Notes: generated by a model from the sequence alone, not told the origin. Positions 14,349 to 26,400 are shown, numbered from the stretch's first letter. The stretch is DNA of 64,000 nt from Sordaria brevicollis (GCA_033439795.1 JAUTDP010000008.1:310001-374000), one strand, 5' to 3'. Numbers and translations are program-made.

Positions 14349-15034
14349 GGGAGACGGAGATGAGGGTGGAAAGTTGGATAGGTGATGAGTTGAATGGATT
14401 TTGGGTATCTTGCGCGCAGAAATGCAGCCAACATCTCCCGTTTATGCCGGGCCATGCTACGCGTGACTTAAACGACCTTCCGTCCCGGTGTAACAGATAT
14501 ACCTACCAACCTTTCATCCGCACACGACATGGCTACTGGCAGATAAGTAGGGTCGTACACCCGTTTGAGCCTCAATGCTGTGTTTGCTTCTTTAACCCCG
14601 GTTGTATCAGTCTTTGTCCACGAGATCTGCCTGAGGGAAGTACCGATTGCAAGAGCCGGAGGATCCCGTCTCATATGCAGGCTATATCGATCGGTGTGTG
14701 CTACCCCATGGGGAATTGCTGCCGAGATCCGAGCCTCTGGGCCGGACGGCTATGTAGTAACCTGGTCTGTGAGAGTTGACGACTGCCGTCTGTATGAGAA
14801 GGAAATCTGATAAATGCGACAAATAGCCGCGACGTGAGCACGTTTCCAGAGCCCAACGAACTGTTTCGTCGCGCGCCCGTTGATCAATCTCACTGGAGAT
14901 TGATCTGCCTATGAGGCGTAATGGCTGAATGGAGTCACTCCGATTGGAAGCCACTTCAACCATGACGTACATTAAGCAGGCGACAATGAATATAAAGGGC
15001 GAGCAGCTCCTTAATCGCACCATTTGGATCGTGT
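14349..15034. other. intergenic
   Basis: This holds the 3' flank of the epimerase gene and the upstream region of the sulfotransferase-like gene. A 139-codon plus-strand ORF at 14360-14779 starts 11 bases after the stop. It has no recognisable domain, a Cys-rich chance-like composition and no signal peptide, so I do not call it. Confidence 0.5.
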
Positions 15035-16410
15035 TTGATGCCATCGTGTTTCCTGTCTTTGTTAGTAGCCTCAGTCACAATGGCGATCGCCCTCCCTGAA
15101 ACTCATCAGCCAAAGGACCGGCCCGAACCGCAAGACCGGAACCGAGACCTGGATGTCAAAGACGATCAACCGTCTAGCGACCAAGCTCAACACGTCCACG
15201 TCAAATCCCACGCAGACTCATCCCTTCCCTCATCTCCAGAACCCCATACCACCAACATCCTCACCACCCTCCACAACCTCCTCACCACCCTCCACCACCT
15301 CTTCACCACCCTCCCCTCCCTCCCTCTCTCCTCTCCCATCTGGTCCCTCATCGAACACCTCTACCGCCTCCCCTCCCCCCCTCCCCCCCGCGTCCGCGAC
15401 CCCTCCCGTCCCTTACAGCTCATCTGCGTCGGCTTCCCCCGCACCGGCACCGAATCTCTCGCCCAAGCCCTAACCCACCTCGGCTACTCCCACGTCTACC
15501 ACGGGTGGGATATCGTCTACGACCCATCCGATCTATGTTATTCCCCCGGTTGGGTCAAACTCGCCCGTAAAAAATTCTACCCTCCTCCTGTCTCATCCAC
15601 CCACGACCTGTCCCAACCGTCCCAACCAGTCATCTCCAAGGAGGATTTCGACGAGTTGTTGGGCCATTGTCAGGCGGTAACCGACGCCCCCGCCTCCGTT
15701 TTTGCCAGCGAGCTCATCACCGCCTACCCCGAAGCCTTGGTGATTCTCAACCAGCGACGCGATATAACGAAATGGAAGCAGTCGCTGGAAAAGACGATAC
15801 TCAAAGCGAATGAGAGTTGGGCGTTTTGGATCGCCAGCTGGCTCGATAGGGAATGTTTCTGGGCGTGGCATGTTTATGAAAGACTGCTGTGGCCGGGACT
15901 GTTTAGGTGCGTGGGGGGGTATGGAGAGCTGGGGGCGGTGGTGAGGGGGGGTGCGGGGGTGGGGTGGGTTTGGGGAGGTATGCTTTGTTTCCATGGCTTT
16001 TTCTTCTCTTCTGAAGTGTTTGTCCTGGATGGACACTTCCACTTGATCGCTTTCCCTTGTTTCGATTCACATGCTTGGGTCATTGTTTGCCCATGGTAGA
16101 TGATGACCCGTCATGGAACTCCGAGTGCTTGCTGACCGTATTGACAGAACACTGTAACATGATCCGGGGATTGGTTCCGCCTGACAAACTGCTGGAGTGG
16201 TACATCGAAGATGGCTGGGAACCGCTTTGCAAGTTCCTCGACAAGGAGGTACCGGATACTCCGTTTCCTCATGCCAATGCGGCTGTTGGTGGGTGGAAAG
16301 CGAGGGAGGAGCAATGTAACAAACGGTGGGTGGAAAGGGCTTTTGTGAATTTGTTCCTCATTGTCGTCGGGATGATATCCTTGGTCTTGTTTGCTTGGTG
16401 GCGGTGGTGA
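15035..16410 (+). CDS. sulfotransferase-family P-loop protein with C-terminal membrane anchor
   Basis: Two exons, 15035-15977 and 16148-16410, joined across an intron (GTATGC donor, TTGACAG acceptor, CTGAC branch). The phase fits and yields 401 residues. A hydrophobic N-terminus (residues 1-20) is followed by a Pro/Ser/Thr-rich region. The core begins with a P-loop, PRTGT at 135-139, as in fungal sulfotransferase-like (Sulfotransfer_4 type) proteins. Exon 2 carries the family's H-N-x(2)-I-R, P-P-x-K-L-L and D-G-W-E-P-L-C-K-F-L blocks. The last 25 residues form a transmembrane segment ending in WWRW. PAPS-dependent sulfation is the family activity, but many fungal members have no known substrate. 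Exon 1 near the donor is Gly/Val-rich from a G-run, so the boundary could differ slightly. Confidence 0.8.
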
Positions 16411-17217
16411 AGTGGTGATGGCTTCATTGGCAGGAGACGAGGGTTAGGGCTGGGTGTTGGGGTCGACGATGACGTGCGACAGACGCGGAAGCGAGAATGG
16501 GCAGCTGACCGGAATGCGGATGTCGGCTGTTGCGGTTAATATATCCTTCCTTTGCTCTGACATTTTATGGCCACGAAATGTGAAACGGAACAAGATTTGA
16601 CGGAGTTGCGGGAAGAAAAGAAGAAACAGAAACAAGCTCAGACAAGCTCTTTCCCAAGCTCGGTTGGGCGTTTGACGTTTCACTAGCCACATAACGGTGG
16701 GGCTGAAGGGCGCTTCTTTCAGGGCTCTAGCGGCATCTTTTAGCGAATTCGCGGGGGAGGACCGCCCGAACTCGGGAAGGGCAGCCGCCGCCTCCACCAA
16801 GGACACTCTCCACTCTTTACCTCATTCAGCATTTCAACATGTCCTTCCGTCCTCCCTCCGCGACAATGCAACCTCGTCCACCTTCCGTCCTGGATCGCGT
16901 CGCATCATGTTCCGAACGGCCCGCCATTGCGGTGACTGTTTTGTCCAAGGTCGGGCGTCAAGGGATCGCATCAAGCTTTGCGCCTCCAATCTCGGCACCG
17001 TCACCCTGGCAACCACCACATCCACATCCAAACAACGGAACCCAGGAACCGGGAACGGCAACCCGGATGAATAGATTGAGCCTCCATTCATGCCGAAAGG
17101 GGGTTATGGAAGGGTAAAGCCAAGGTGTATAAGATCGATCGGGTTTCCGCCATGTCTTAGCCTCAAAATCTTGTCCTCCACCTCCACCAAACCAGCCTCA
17201 CCTCCATCACCACCACG
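16411..17217. other. intergenic, divergent spacing only
   Basis: No gene is supported. Overlapping ORFs on both strands have no domain or consistent coding bias. The final 100 bases contain a C/A-rich leader directly before the PL20 start. Confidence 0.5.
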
Positions 17218-18341
17218 ATGCAGTTCTCGGTTCTTGCTGGCCTCCTGGCCCAGGCTCTGTCCGTCTCGGCTGGCACCATTCTCTGGGATGGCCGCTTCAA
17301 CGACTTGACCTCCTCCACTGACCTCAACAAGTGGTCTTGGGGCAACCAGGTCGGCCCCTACCAGTACTACATCCACGGTTCATCCGAGGTGACGGCCTAT
17401 GTCAACCTCTCTCCCAGCTACAAGAACCCTGCCGACTCTGGCTCCAACCAGGGCGCCAAGATCACCCTCGACAACACGGCCTACTGGAACGGCCAGAACA
17501 TGCGCCGCACCGAGCTGATCCCCCAGACCACGGCCGCCATCAACAAGGGCAAGGTCTTTTACCACTTCTCCCTCATGCGCAAGGACACCAACGCGCCCGC
17601 CACCACCCGCGAGCACCAGATCGCCTTCTTCGAGAGCCACTTCACCGAGCTCAAGTCCGGCTGGCAGTCGGGCGCCCCTGGCATCTCGGACCCCCTGCTG
17701 AGGTGGTGCATCGGCGGCCAGACCAAGTGGAGCGTCAACTGGGACGCCGGCGTGTGGCACAACGTTGCCTACGAGATCGACTTCAACGCCAACACTGTCG
17801 GTTTCTGGCACTCTACCGGCGGTGATCCTCTTCAGCAGGTCATCGCTCCCCAGTCTGCTAGCACCAGCAGCAACGGTGCTGACTGGCACGTTGGTGTTCT
17901 TGAGCTTCCTCGTGATGGGTACCCGGATACTACTGAGGATTACTACTGGTCTGGTGTCTACATTGAGAGTGGCAGCATCACTACTTCTGTGTCTGGTCCT
18001 GGTATGTCCTTGCTTCCTTCACTCTTTTCTTTCCCAAAGCTAACACTTTGATCCCAGGCTCCTCCTCCCCCAACCCCGGCACCCCTAGCAGCAGCAGCAG
18101 CAGTGTCGCCCCCATCAAGTCTTCCACTTCCACTTCCTCCACCACTACCCTCGTTACTTCCACCACCACTCGTGCTGCCGTCACCACCACCAGCGCCGCT
18201 CCTGCTGTGATCACCACGGCTAGCTCCTGCACTGCCGCTCAGTGGGCCCAGTGCGGCGGAAACAACTTTTCTGGCTGCAAGACTTGTGCTTCCCCGTACA
18301 AGTGCAACTTTGTCAATGACTGGTACTCGCAGTGCTACTGA
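17218..18341 (+). CDS. secreted glucuronan lyase-like enzyme (PL20) with CBM1
   Basis: Exons 17218-18001 and 18058-18341 flank a 56-base intron (GTATGT...CCCAG) whose phase fits, giving 355 residues. Residues 1-18 are a signal peptide. The catalytic part (about 20-260) has the blocks GTILWDGRFND, NMRRTELIPQ, EHQIAFFESH and LLRWCIGGQTKWS. I recognise these as family 20 polysaccharide lyase, which cleaves glucuronan/beta-1,4-glucuronic acid chains by elimination. A Ser/Thr-rich linker of about 55 residues follows, then a C-terminal family 1 cellulose-binding module with six cysteines (CTAAQWAQCGG...WYSQCY). Codon use is strongly C/G-ending, typical of a highly expressed secreted enzyme. Without splicing the ORF would stop soon after the catalytic domain and lose the CBM. 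Confidence 0.9.
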
Positions 18342-19226
18342 GTTGTGGCAGTAACAGCAGGAGAAAGGGGTGGTGGTGATGGTTGAGTGGTGGTGGTAGA
18401 AGAGATGGAAGTTGATGATGATGCAATGTACCTATTGTTCGCTTCTTGTTGATACTTATACTTGATGCATATACACTTCTTGGTTCAACACGTCTTTCCG
18501 TTGCTTCTTGTTCGGTGTTGTTGTCTTGCCTTCAAACCGTTCTTCCGGTACCTCTCGTACCGCCTGTCACAATCTGTACATCCGGACGGAATTCTTGGTC
18601 CCGGCACGTTGGTCTGTCCACAAACATCGTCATTCTTGGAGAGGACAAACCAGGGCGGAAGTAACGTCGGACCCGACATCCACATCCAAGCAGCCAGAAG
18701 GGTCCTCACAAAGTACAGAGGTGAGCCACGAATGGCTTCATGTCACCTTTGACAAGGAAGTTACACCCGCCTAGGTACCGCTCATGTGAACGGAATGTTC
18801 GTGCTCCCGAAGCCGCTCTTTCCTTCGCAGAATAACCGACGTGGAAAGTCCACTCCCATCGTCTGTCACGAGCTGGTGTTTGAGGCAAGAGCAAGATGGC
18901 GACCTGAGAGCACCGAGCCCATTTGACAGCCATTTAAATCCACTGGATCCCCTTCCCTCTCCATTCGATCTCAGCTCATCATATTGCTTCTCTTCGCACA
19001 ACATCATCTTTGCTCTTCGAACACATTGCTACCACATTGCTTTGGCATTCTTCACCCAACATTGCTTCTGTATCTTCTCCGCATTTTTGGAATACCACCT
19101 CCATCCTTCCAACATCACCGCCTCAACACCAACAAGTTCTCCCAAAGGTGAGTCCTACCCCATCCATCACCCTCCCAGCAGCAGCTAACAACATCTTCAC
19201 CCAGCCACCCACCAACAACCACCACA
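18342..19226. other. intergenic with possible 5' leader intron
   Basis: The first half is the 3' flank of the PL20 gene. GTGAGT at about 19147, followed by CCCAG/AGCAG acceptors before the ATG at 19227, could be an intron in the 5' leader of the next gene. The palindromic-looking CCTAGGTACC occurs near 18771. No gene is supported. Confidence 0.4.
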
Positions 19227-20390
19227 ATGCGCTACACAAGCCTCATCCTCGCTTCCGCCCTCGCCGCCTCCCACGTCTGCCACGGCAAACCCCTCCCCAC
19301 GCCCACACCCGATGATCCTCCTTACTCTGAGGGTTTCCCAGCAGCAGAGGCCGAGTCTGTGTCGACAACTTCTTTTGGGACCGAGGAGACGACTGCGTTT
19401 GTTGAGGAAACTACTTATCCTGGTCTTTATCCTACCAACACCGAGGATTTTCCTTCTGGGACTTTTGGGGATGTGACAACCACTGCGACCAAGGGTTTTG
19501 GGGATGTGACTGTTTCTGCCACTGCTACTGCTACTGGGGGGCACTCTTCTGGGGAGAACTCTTCTGAGGAACACTCTGGCACCGAGGAACACTCTTCTGG
19601 GGAGCACTCTGGTTCAGATGAGGAGCACTCCGGCGGCGAGGAACATTCAGCTGAGGGACACTCTTCCGAGGGACACTCTGGCTCCGATGAACACTCCTCC
19701 GAGGGGCACTCTGGCACTGAGGAACATTCTGGCTCAAATGAGGAGCACTCTGTTGCCGATGAGGAGCACAAGCCCGTCGAGACTCCTGCTAGCGGCGCAT
19801 CCGAAGAGCACGGAGCTCCACCTAACCACGAGGCTCACTCGGGCGACGCAGAATCCTCTGACGATGAGAGTGACTCGGACGACGAAGCCCATTCTCACCA
19901 CGATGCCTCATCCGAGCAAGACACTTCCTCAAACAATGACCATTGGTCACAACACGAGGCTCCCGCTGCCGAATCTTCGCCCAAGCCCGACCAGGACCGT
20001 CCTTGCGGCAAACTTGATCCCTGGACTATTCACTCCCTCTCGCGTCAGTGTGATGATGCTGACTTGGTCTGCGGCTGGTCCTTCATTGTGGACACCAACT
20101 GCCCCTCGCTTGCTCCCACTCCTTGCACCTTCTCCATCAAGTCTCTCGGTCCCGGTGTCCCCGCCTCGCGCTCTCCAAAGCATGAGAAGGGTCAAGATGA
20201 GCAATGCGGGCCCTACGAGGTGCATTCGGCTTGGAGCGGCCAGTTTGGTCCTGGACAGGGGTTCACGACGTTGAGTGTCATTGATGGCGGGAACAAGTTG
20301 GTTGCATATCCTGCTTACAGGGACGATTTGTTTGGCAAGGAGAAGGCGACTGTGCCGGATGTGGAGGTTGCTGTCTATGCTTTGGGTTGA
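19227..20390 (+). CDS. secreted Glu-His-Ser repeat protein, unknown function
   Basis: A single exon of 387 residues. Residues 1-20 form a signal peptide ending SHVCHG. A Thr/Glu-rich stretch follows, then about residues 105-182 of short imperfect repeats built on E-E-H-S-G, G-H-S-S-E and S-D-E-E-H-S, and a longer Asp/Ser/His-rich acidic tract to about 250. The last ~125 residues form a compact Cys-containing domain (six cysteines, starting CGKLDPWTIHSL) that looks folded. Repeated His and acidic residues could bind divalent metals; that is inference. I do not recognise the C-terminal domain. Extracellular or wall location is likely from the signal peptide and low-complexity stalk. Confidence 0.8.
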   Translation: MRYTSLILASALAASHVCHGKPLPTPTPDDPPYSEGFPAAEAESVSTTSFGTEETTAFVEETTYPGLYPTNTEDFPSGTFGDVTTTATKGFGDVTVSATATATGGHSSGENSSEEHSGTEEHSSGEHSGSDEEHSGGEEHSAEGHSSEGHSGSDEHSSEGHSGTEEHSGSNEEHSVADEEHKPVETPASGASEEHGAPPNHEAHSGDAESSDDESDSDDEAHSHHDASSEQDTSSNNDHWSQHEAPAAESSPKPDQDRPCGKLDPWTIHSLSRQCDDADLVCGWSFIVDTNCPSLAPTPCTFSIKSLGPGVPASRSPKHEKGQDEQCGPYEVHSAWSGQFGPGQGFTTLSVIDGGNKLVAYPAYRDDLFGKEKATVPDVEVAVYALG

Positions 20391-20981
20391 ACGAGGACAT
20401 GAAGGTGTTGAAGACTTGGGAAGGTGTATCATTGTCGTATTGTCGGGCTGCTGGGAATCAGAAAATCAAAAGGCATAGAGTACATTGTAACTAGATGAGG
20501 CATAATTGGTAATGGCATCATGTTATTGTTGTCTACGAGTGCTTCCCTCTTCCTGACAGATGAATGACCTTGCTGATATGAGACAGCATACATGTGCATA
20601 CAGTTCAAACCCTGAATAGTTGTGAAGTGTCCAAGAAGATCATTACTGCTCTTGGGTATACACATCCTTGACGTTTCTCCACGGCCCAACGCTGAAGCTC
20701 TCGCTCTTGAAGTGCTCCATCGGTATCATTCCCTGGGCATTAATGGTCTGGGCGGGTTGAGTCCTGTCGACTTGACGGCGGTTATGTTCAAACATCGTTG
20801 AGCCGCCTGGGTAGTTGCACGTCCTCGTCAGCTGAGTGCTTCTGCATTGTTCTTCTTATGGCGGAAACACCCACCTTGTCGCATAGAATGGGCATCACAG
20901 CCTAATGTACCAATCTGTTTTGTGTGCTGATGCAAGTTGATGAAGCGATATTGCGGCTGCTGTCGTGCATGAGCTCCTTTC

Positions 20982-21046
<65 letters not shown>

Positions 21047-21750
21047 CATCGGAGAGTCGGATGTTGGAGGCCCGGTGGGCGCACGACAAGTGCACATAGC
21101 GCGATGGCGGATTGCACTTGCACTTGCACAGGGCATTGCATATCAGCATATAGCGAGCGGGAGCTGATGATACTGGACTCGAATAGACTGCAGACGCAGC
21201 GTCGTGCTGTCTCGACATGCCGGTCATTGGCACATAAGTACCAATTTCCCACGCATGGCAACTTCCTGCTTTCGTTCCTACACCGAGCTTCAGTTGCCTG
21301 TGACGCAAGTGGAAGCTATGCTGGAAGAAAGGCAGGAACGTTCCTTCTTGATATGGAGCCTCTAGGTTGCTGACAAACCTCAACTGGGCCATCGTATTGT
21401 TGGCTACAATAAGACTCGGGAAGGTTGCAAAGTCGGAAAGTCGGAAAGACAGATGGATTAACAGGAAACTATATGACAAGGGACGTGATTGTGGGCGACT
21501 GAACGAGAAACGGCAGGCTAGGCAGTGGGCATGGTGTTCGAGTGTGGATGGCCGAAGTTGGGGTGGCAGGAGGCATGAGAGAACTGTAGTACAGGCGGGA
21601 AGTCACGGCCGACGAGCTGAGGGTCCCGGGGTCCCGTCAAGCGGCCTGACTCGGAATATCCTCGAGGTATTGAGCAGCAAACAAGGCATGAGCTCCTCGG
21701 CTGCATTACTTGTATGGTCTACTCTTGCCATTGACGAGGAGGGAAAGTAG
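20391..21750. other. gene-free spacer with long T homopolymer
   Basis: No coding region is convincing on either strand. The main feature is the uninterrupted T run at 20985-21046. After 21750 the sequence switches abruptly to RIP-type composition. Confidence 0.6.
20985..21046. repeat. T62 homopolymer
   Basis: Sixty-two consecutive T on the plus strand. It may be a slippage-expanded microsatellite, or the poly(A) tail of a minus-strand retroposed sequence; no flanking target duplication was found. Its exact length is likely uncertain from sequencing. Confidence 0.95.
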
Positions 21751-24700
21751 CGCGTTATATAAATCAAATTAAATCAAATCGAGGTCTCGATTTGATTGCC
21801 CCACTCAAATCGACTGCTCGATTTGCTTAATTTGAATTAGTTATTTATTTACTAAAATATTTGATGTAAAAAATAATAATTTTTTGTATTTCTAGACCCC
21901 AATCCTCCCAACTTTTCTATATACAAGCTCCCTAAACGCTAGCCAACCTCCCTATAATATTAAATCCGTAATATATAACGTCGTTATCGTTATTAATTCA
22001 TCCCCCTCTACCTTAAGGGTATTTATTAAACTTATTCTCTATCCAAAATTTTAAATTCTCGATAACGTTAATAGTCCCTAAGGAAAGACTATACCGCTAA
22101 TTATCGATAGTAAATTTAACGCCGTTAAAGGAGCGTTTATAATCGTCCGCTATAATTAGGATGGCGTAATGGTCGAAAATTATACGAGTAAAGCGTAGGA
22201 ATAAAAATTAATTAATTTTTTATTAAATTATTATATCCTTTACCGCGTAAATATCGTTATTAAAATAACGGTCTAATTTATCCTCTTTCTTTAATTAGGT
22301 AGGGAGGGTATTATAAAAATTAATATCGATAAATTAATCGTTATTAATAAATCGAACTTATTAATTATTAGTATTAATTAGCGGGTTTTCGAATAGGTCG
22401 TTAGCGTAACTCTTATTATAAATAAATTGGAAATTTCTAATTACTTCCTTATATTCTTTATTAAATAAATATTTAATTACTTATTTACCGCGGTAATTAA
22501 AATAAAGGATATAAATAATTTAATAGGTAAAATTCTCCTCTTTTATTTTATATTAATATTTTTCCAATTTATTAATAATATAATTTAATATAATATTAAT
22601 ATACTTTATATTTTCGTTAATAAAATTATTTATGTAATTAATAAGTTCGCTTACAGGAAGTTAAGTAAGTACGGGGGTAGAAGATAAGGGAATAAAAGTA
22701 GGAGTTTAAGAGGGTTAGGTATTATTATAAATATAATGCCTTTAAGTAAGAAGGGGAATAAAATTAATAAGCGTAATAATAATATTAAATTTTAGTATTT
22801 TTAGTCCTTTAAATGCGTTAAATATAATTTTTTTATTAAATTATACTTTTTTTTCTTTAAAAATTGTAATAAATTTATATAAATTAGGTATAACGGTCGA
22901 GAAATAGGGATTACGCTTTTTAAATATCTTAATGAAGTTTTTAAAGTAGTTTATAATATTTATAATAGAAATAAGGATAGTTTAATCGTTATTATTAAAT
23001 TAATTAATAAGAGGGAGGTTCTTTTTGGGTAAGTAATAAATAATTTCGTTAATATAATAGTCGATATATTTACGAAATTTCTAAATACGTTTAATTATAT
23101 AATAATTTAAATTTTAACGTATTGCGTTATTTTAAATAATACCGATAATAGGGGATATAGTATCCTATTTTTTAATATAAATATTAAGAAAAGGATTGAA
23201 ATTATTATCGACGTTAATATATTTCCTAAATTAGATAATTTCCTAAAATATTTCCCTCCTTTAGGGGTTTCGGCGGATAAATATAATAACGTTATGAAAT
23301 TTACCGATTGGTCCTTATTTATACTATTTTTAAATAATTATATTTTCTTTTATAATAAATAACCTATTAAATAAGTAATTTATTTCGGTCGAAGTAGGGG
23401 TACTAAATTTCATAGTATTCTTTATAGCGAAATTTATAATATAGTCGAAATAATGAAGGCGGCGATAGAAGAATTCGAATTTAATTTTATTATAGAATAT
23501 CGCGGGGTATAACGCTTTAATAATAAAATAAAAATAATAATCGTTAAAATTTATATTATTATATTAAAAGAATTTAATTTTATTAGTAAGGATTTCGTAA
23601 AATTGAATAATACGTAAAAGAAATATTATTAAATTCTCGCCGTTATAATTATTTTATATTTTAAATAATTTAAAAAAATTATTTTTAATAATATAATAAT
23701 AATCGACGTAATAAGCGAAAATTAAAATAATAACGAAGCTATTAAGGGAGGTTTAAAAATCGAAGGAGAAGTATTTTTAATTATTCGATTTAGCGAATTT
23801 CTCTTTAAATATATTAAAGTAAAACGTATATTTATTTTTAATATAAATTATAATATTAAAATGCAATTTTAATAATAATTTATCCATTATATTACAATTT
23901 AATAATTATAATAATCCTCGAAAAGTAAGGTTTTTAACGAAATAGAATAGGAAGCGCGCTATAATAATTATTTTTATTAATAATTCGCGGAAATTTTCGT
24001 TAATAAATTTAACGATAAGGAAATTATTTTATTATAATTATCTAATAACCGAGCGAATTTTCTTAAATTCTAATTAATCGTCGGTATCTTCGCTAATATT
24101 AAACTCTTTAATTTTATAAATACAACGAAGGTATATAAGAATAGAATTAATCGTAAAAAAAACGTATAATTTATTATATAAATTATAATATTAATAAGTA
24201 TTAAAATTATTTTTACCAATTATATTAATTAAATAAATACTATAATCGCCGATTTACGAAATTCGTTTAAATCTTTTAATTAATTATTCTTTTAATATAT
24301 ATTAATCGCCTTATTAAATTATTTTCGGTATATTTTCGATATTTTTAAATAAATTATTAAGGTAAATAACCTTTAGTAAATCGATTTACTAGCAAATAAG
24401 GAGGCGGCGTAATTTATTAAATTAAAAAATAATTTTAACGAATATAAGCGATTCTTTAAAGGAGATAATCGGTAGGTTATTTATAGTAAAAGAAATTTCA
24501 GGGTCGTTAATAATAGGTATTATAATAGCGGGATAACGAAGTATTAATAATATTAAATAAAGGTTAATATCGATTAATAATAAAGGGAGGGAATAATTAA
24601 TAAGTAGTACGGGCGATTCGCTATAATTAAAAGGGTAATAAAGTAGTTTTAAGAGCGGTTTTGGTAATTGGCGATATAATTTCGATATATTAATTTATAT

Positions 24701-24960
24701 TATAATACAAGTATTCTAAAACTCTAGAAATTTTCGAAATGCAAATATTAATTAAGTAGGGTATTGGGTATAAATATAACCGTACGCGTTTTGGAATAAT
24801 AGAATAGGTCTAATAGTAATTATCTTTTATGGCCGGTATTTATTATTTTTACCAATTTAAACCCTAACCTAAGGATTTTGCCGGGCGGATAAATCGGTCA
24901 ATTTAAATCGAGGTTTGGATTTATTTGGTTAATTCGGAAAGATACTCGGATTTATTTACT
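21751..24960. mobile_element. RIP block 2, probably a degraded DNA transposon
   Basis: About 3.2 kb of extremely AT-rich sequence with abrupt borders to normal DNA. Near both ends AAATC/GAG-type motifs recur (AAATCGAG and its complement CTCGATTT at 21778-21840 and 24900-24925), and AATCAAATT appears in inverted orientation at the two borders. This suggests degraded terminal or subterminal repeats. No target duplication or transposase motif could be established, so the class is unknown. Confidence 0.55.
21772..21797. repeat. 12-base perfect inverted repeat
   Basis: AATCAAATCGAG, a GT spacer, then its exact reverse complement, placed at the left edge of RIP block 2. It may be a subterminal transposase-binding palindrome or a mutated end. 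Confidence 0.7.
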
Positions 24961-25365
24961 TGAATTTGATTACTTGCTTGATTGTGCTAAGAATATTTGA
25001 TTTATATGATACGCTGAGGGAAAGGGCACATGTATTATTTAGGTTCACTCATTCCCACCTGCTCACTGACGGGTATCGGTCACAACTTCCTTGTTCAGTT
25101 CAGTCGAGTTTGTCATGTTCTCGAGCCAAACGTCTTCGCAGCAAATTGTCACACATCTTCACCTTTTCCCATACTCTCAATCCTTCGCAAGCGCTGACAT
25201 CAATATCTTGAGCTATCCTTTCAGCATCACCTTCGGAAGCTTGCCTATCCACAGCCATTACGACGAACATCATTACGACGAATTGCCACATTGCCTTCGA
25301 TCATCGTCTCTGCTCCACAACAACTCCCTCGACTACTCCTCAGCTTGTCACCATACCGTGCCGCA
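24961..25365. other. upstream region of zinc-finger gene
   Basis: Normal-composition sequence between the RIP border and the ATG at 25366. It ends in a C/A-rich leader. No separate gene is supported. Confidence 0.5.
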
Positions 25366-26232
25366 ATGGACAACAATCAGAACGGCACAAACAATCGGGC
25401 GGCGGGTACACCTGCGCTTCAACCAGAAGCCGGCCAAGAGGAGATTTAGGACCCGTCTTCCTCTTCTGGACCCATCGCACAAGCACATCCTCAGCCACAG
25501 CAGTCTGGACAGACAGCGTTTTACGGCACTCCAAGACAAGAGGTCCCACGGAGGGCGAATGAACCGGTCATAGACTTGTTCAACTATTCTGAAGCCGAAT
25601 ATATCGCATTTTTGCAACAAAACCCCTGGCTCAGTCCCTTTCCACAGCAAGCCGGACAGGTTCAACCTTGGTATCCCCCTCCTTCTGCAGCTGTCTCGCA
25701 ACCAGATCCCCAGCAACACCCGTCAGGACAGACGGAAGCTTCGGATGCTGCAAGAGCAGAGTTCCAACCGAGGGCGACTATACCGGACCTAGACTTGTCC
25801 ATCTATCCTCAAGACCTTTTGATCGCGGCTTTGCAACAAAATCCGTCTGGACAGATTGAACTTTCGGATGCTGAAATACAAGAGTTAGAACGGTGGGCAA
25901 ATGAACCGGCCCTAGACCTGTCCAACTATCCTCAACCCCTTTGGAATCCATATCAGCAACAAAGTTCCTGGTCCGGTACATCTGCACAGCAATCCGGACA
26001 GGTCCAACAATGGTATCCTCCTCCTTCTTCTGCACCTGTCCCGCAACCGAACCCCCAGCAGCATCAATCTGAAGAGCAAGTAGGGACTAGTGGGATTTCT
26101 CAAGGGATGGGGTGGAGGACGAATCAAGCAGCCAACGAGCCACCCAGCGTTCCAATCTCCAGTTATAACCCAATGGCGCAAGTTCCATTGAATGGCCCAT
26201 TAGCTCAGCAACAAGGACAGGCTGGATATTTG

Positions 26233-26400
26233 TATGGCACGTTGGCAGAGCAGGCTGGACAGTTTGACCATTCGTATGGCACATTTGCACAGCAGGCTGG
26301 ACATGTTGACCTTTCGTATGGCACATTTACACAGCAAGCTGGACAGGTTGACCTTCCGTATGGCACATTTGCACAGCAAGCTGGACAGGTTCAACACTCG
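26233..26400 (+). repeat. four tandem 42-base coding repeats
   Basis: Units start at 26233, 26275, 26317 and 26359. Each encodes 14 residues of the form YGTxxxQAGxxxxS/P, in frame with the zinc-finger gene. The repeat length keeps the frame, so copy number can vary without breaking the protein. Confidence 0.95.

Noticed and set aside
14360..14779. 139-codon plus-strand ORF right after the epimerase stop
   Set aside because: No domain, signal peptide or codon bias; it lies in the expected 3' untranslated region.
25406..25449. A 44-base GT...TTTAG intron that would remove the TAG in the zinc-finger gene
   Set aside because: It is very short and not a multiple of three, so removing it shifts the frame away from the downstream coding sequence.
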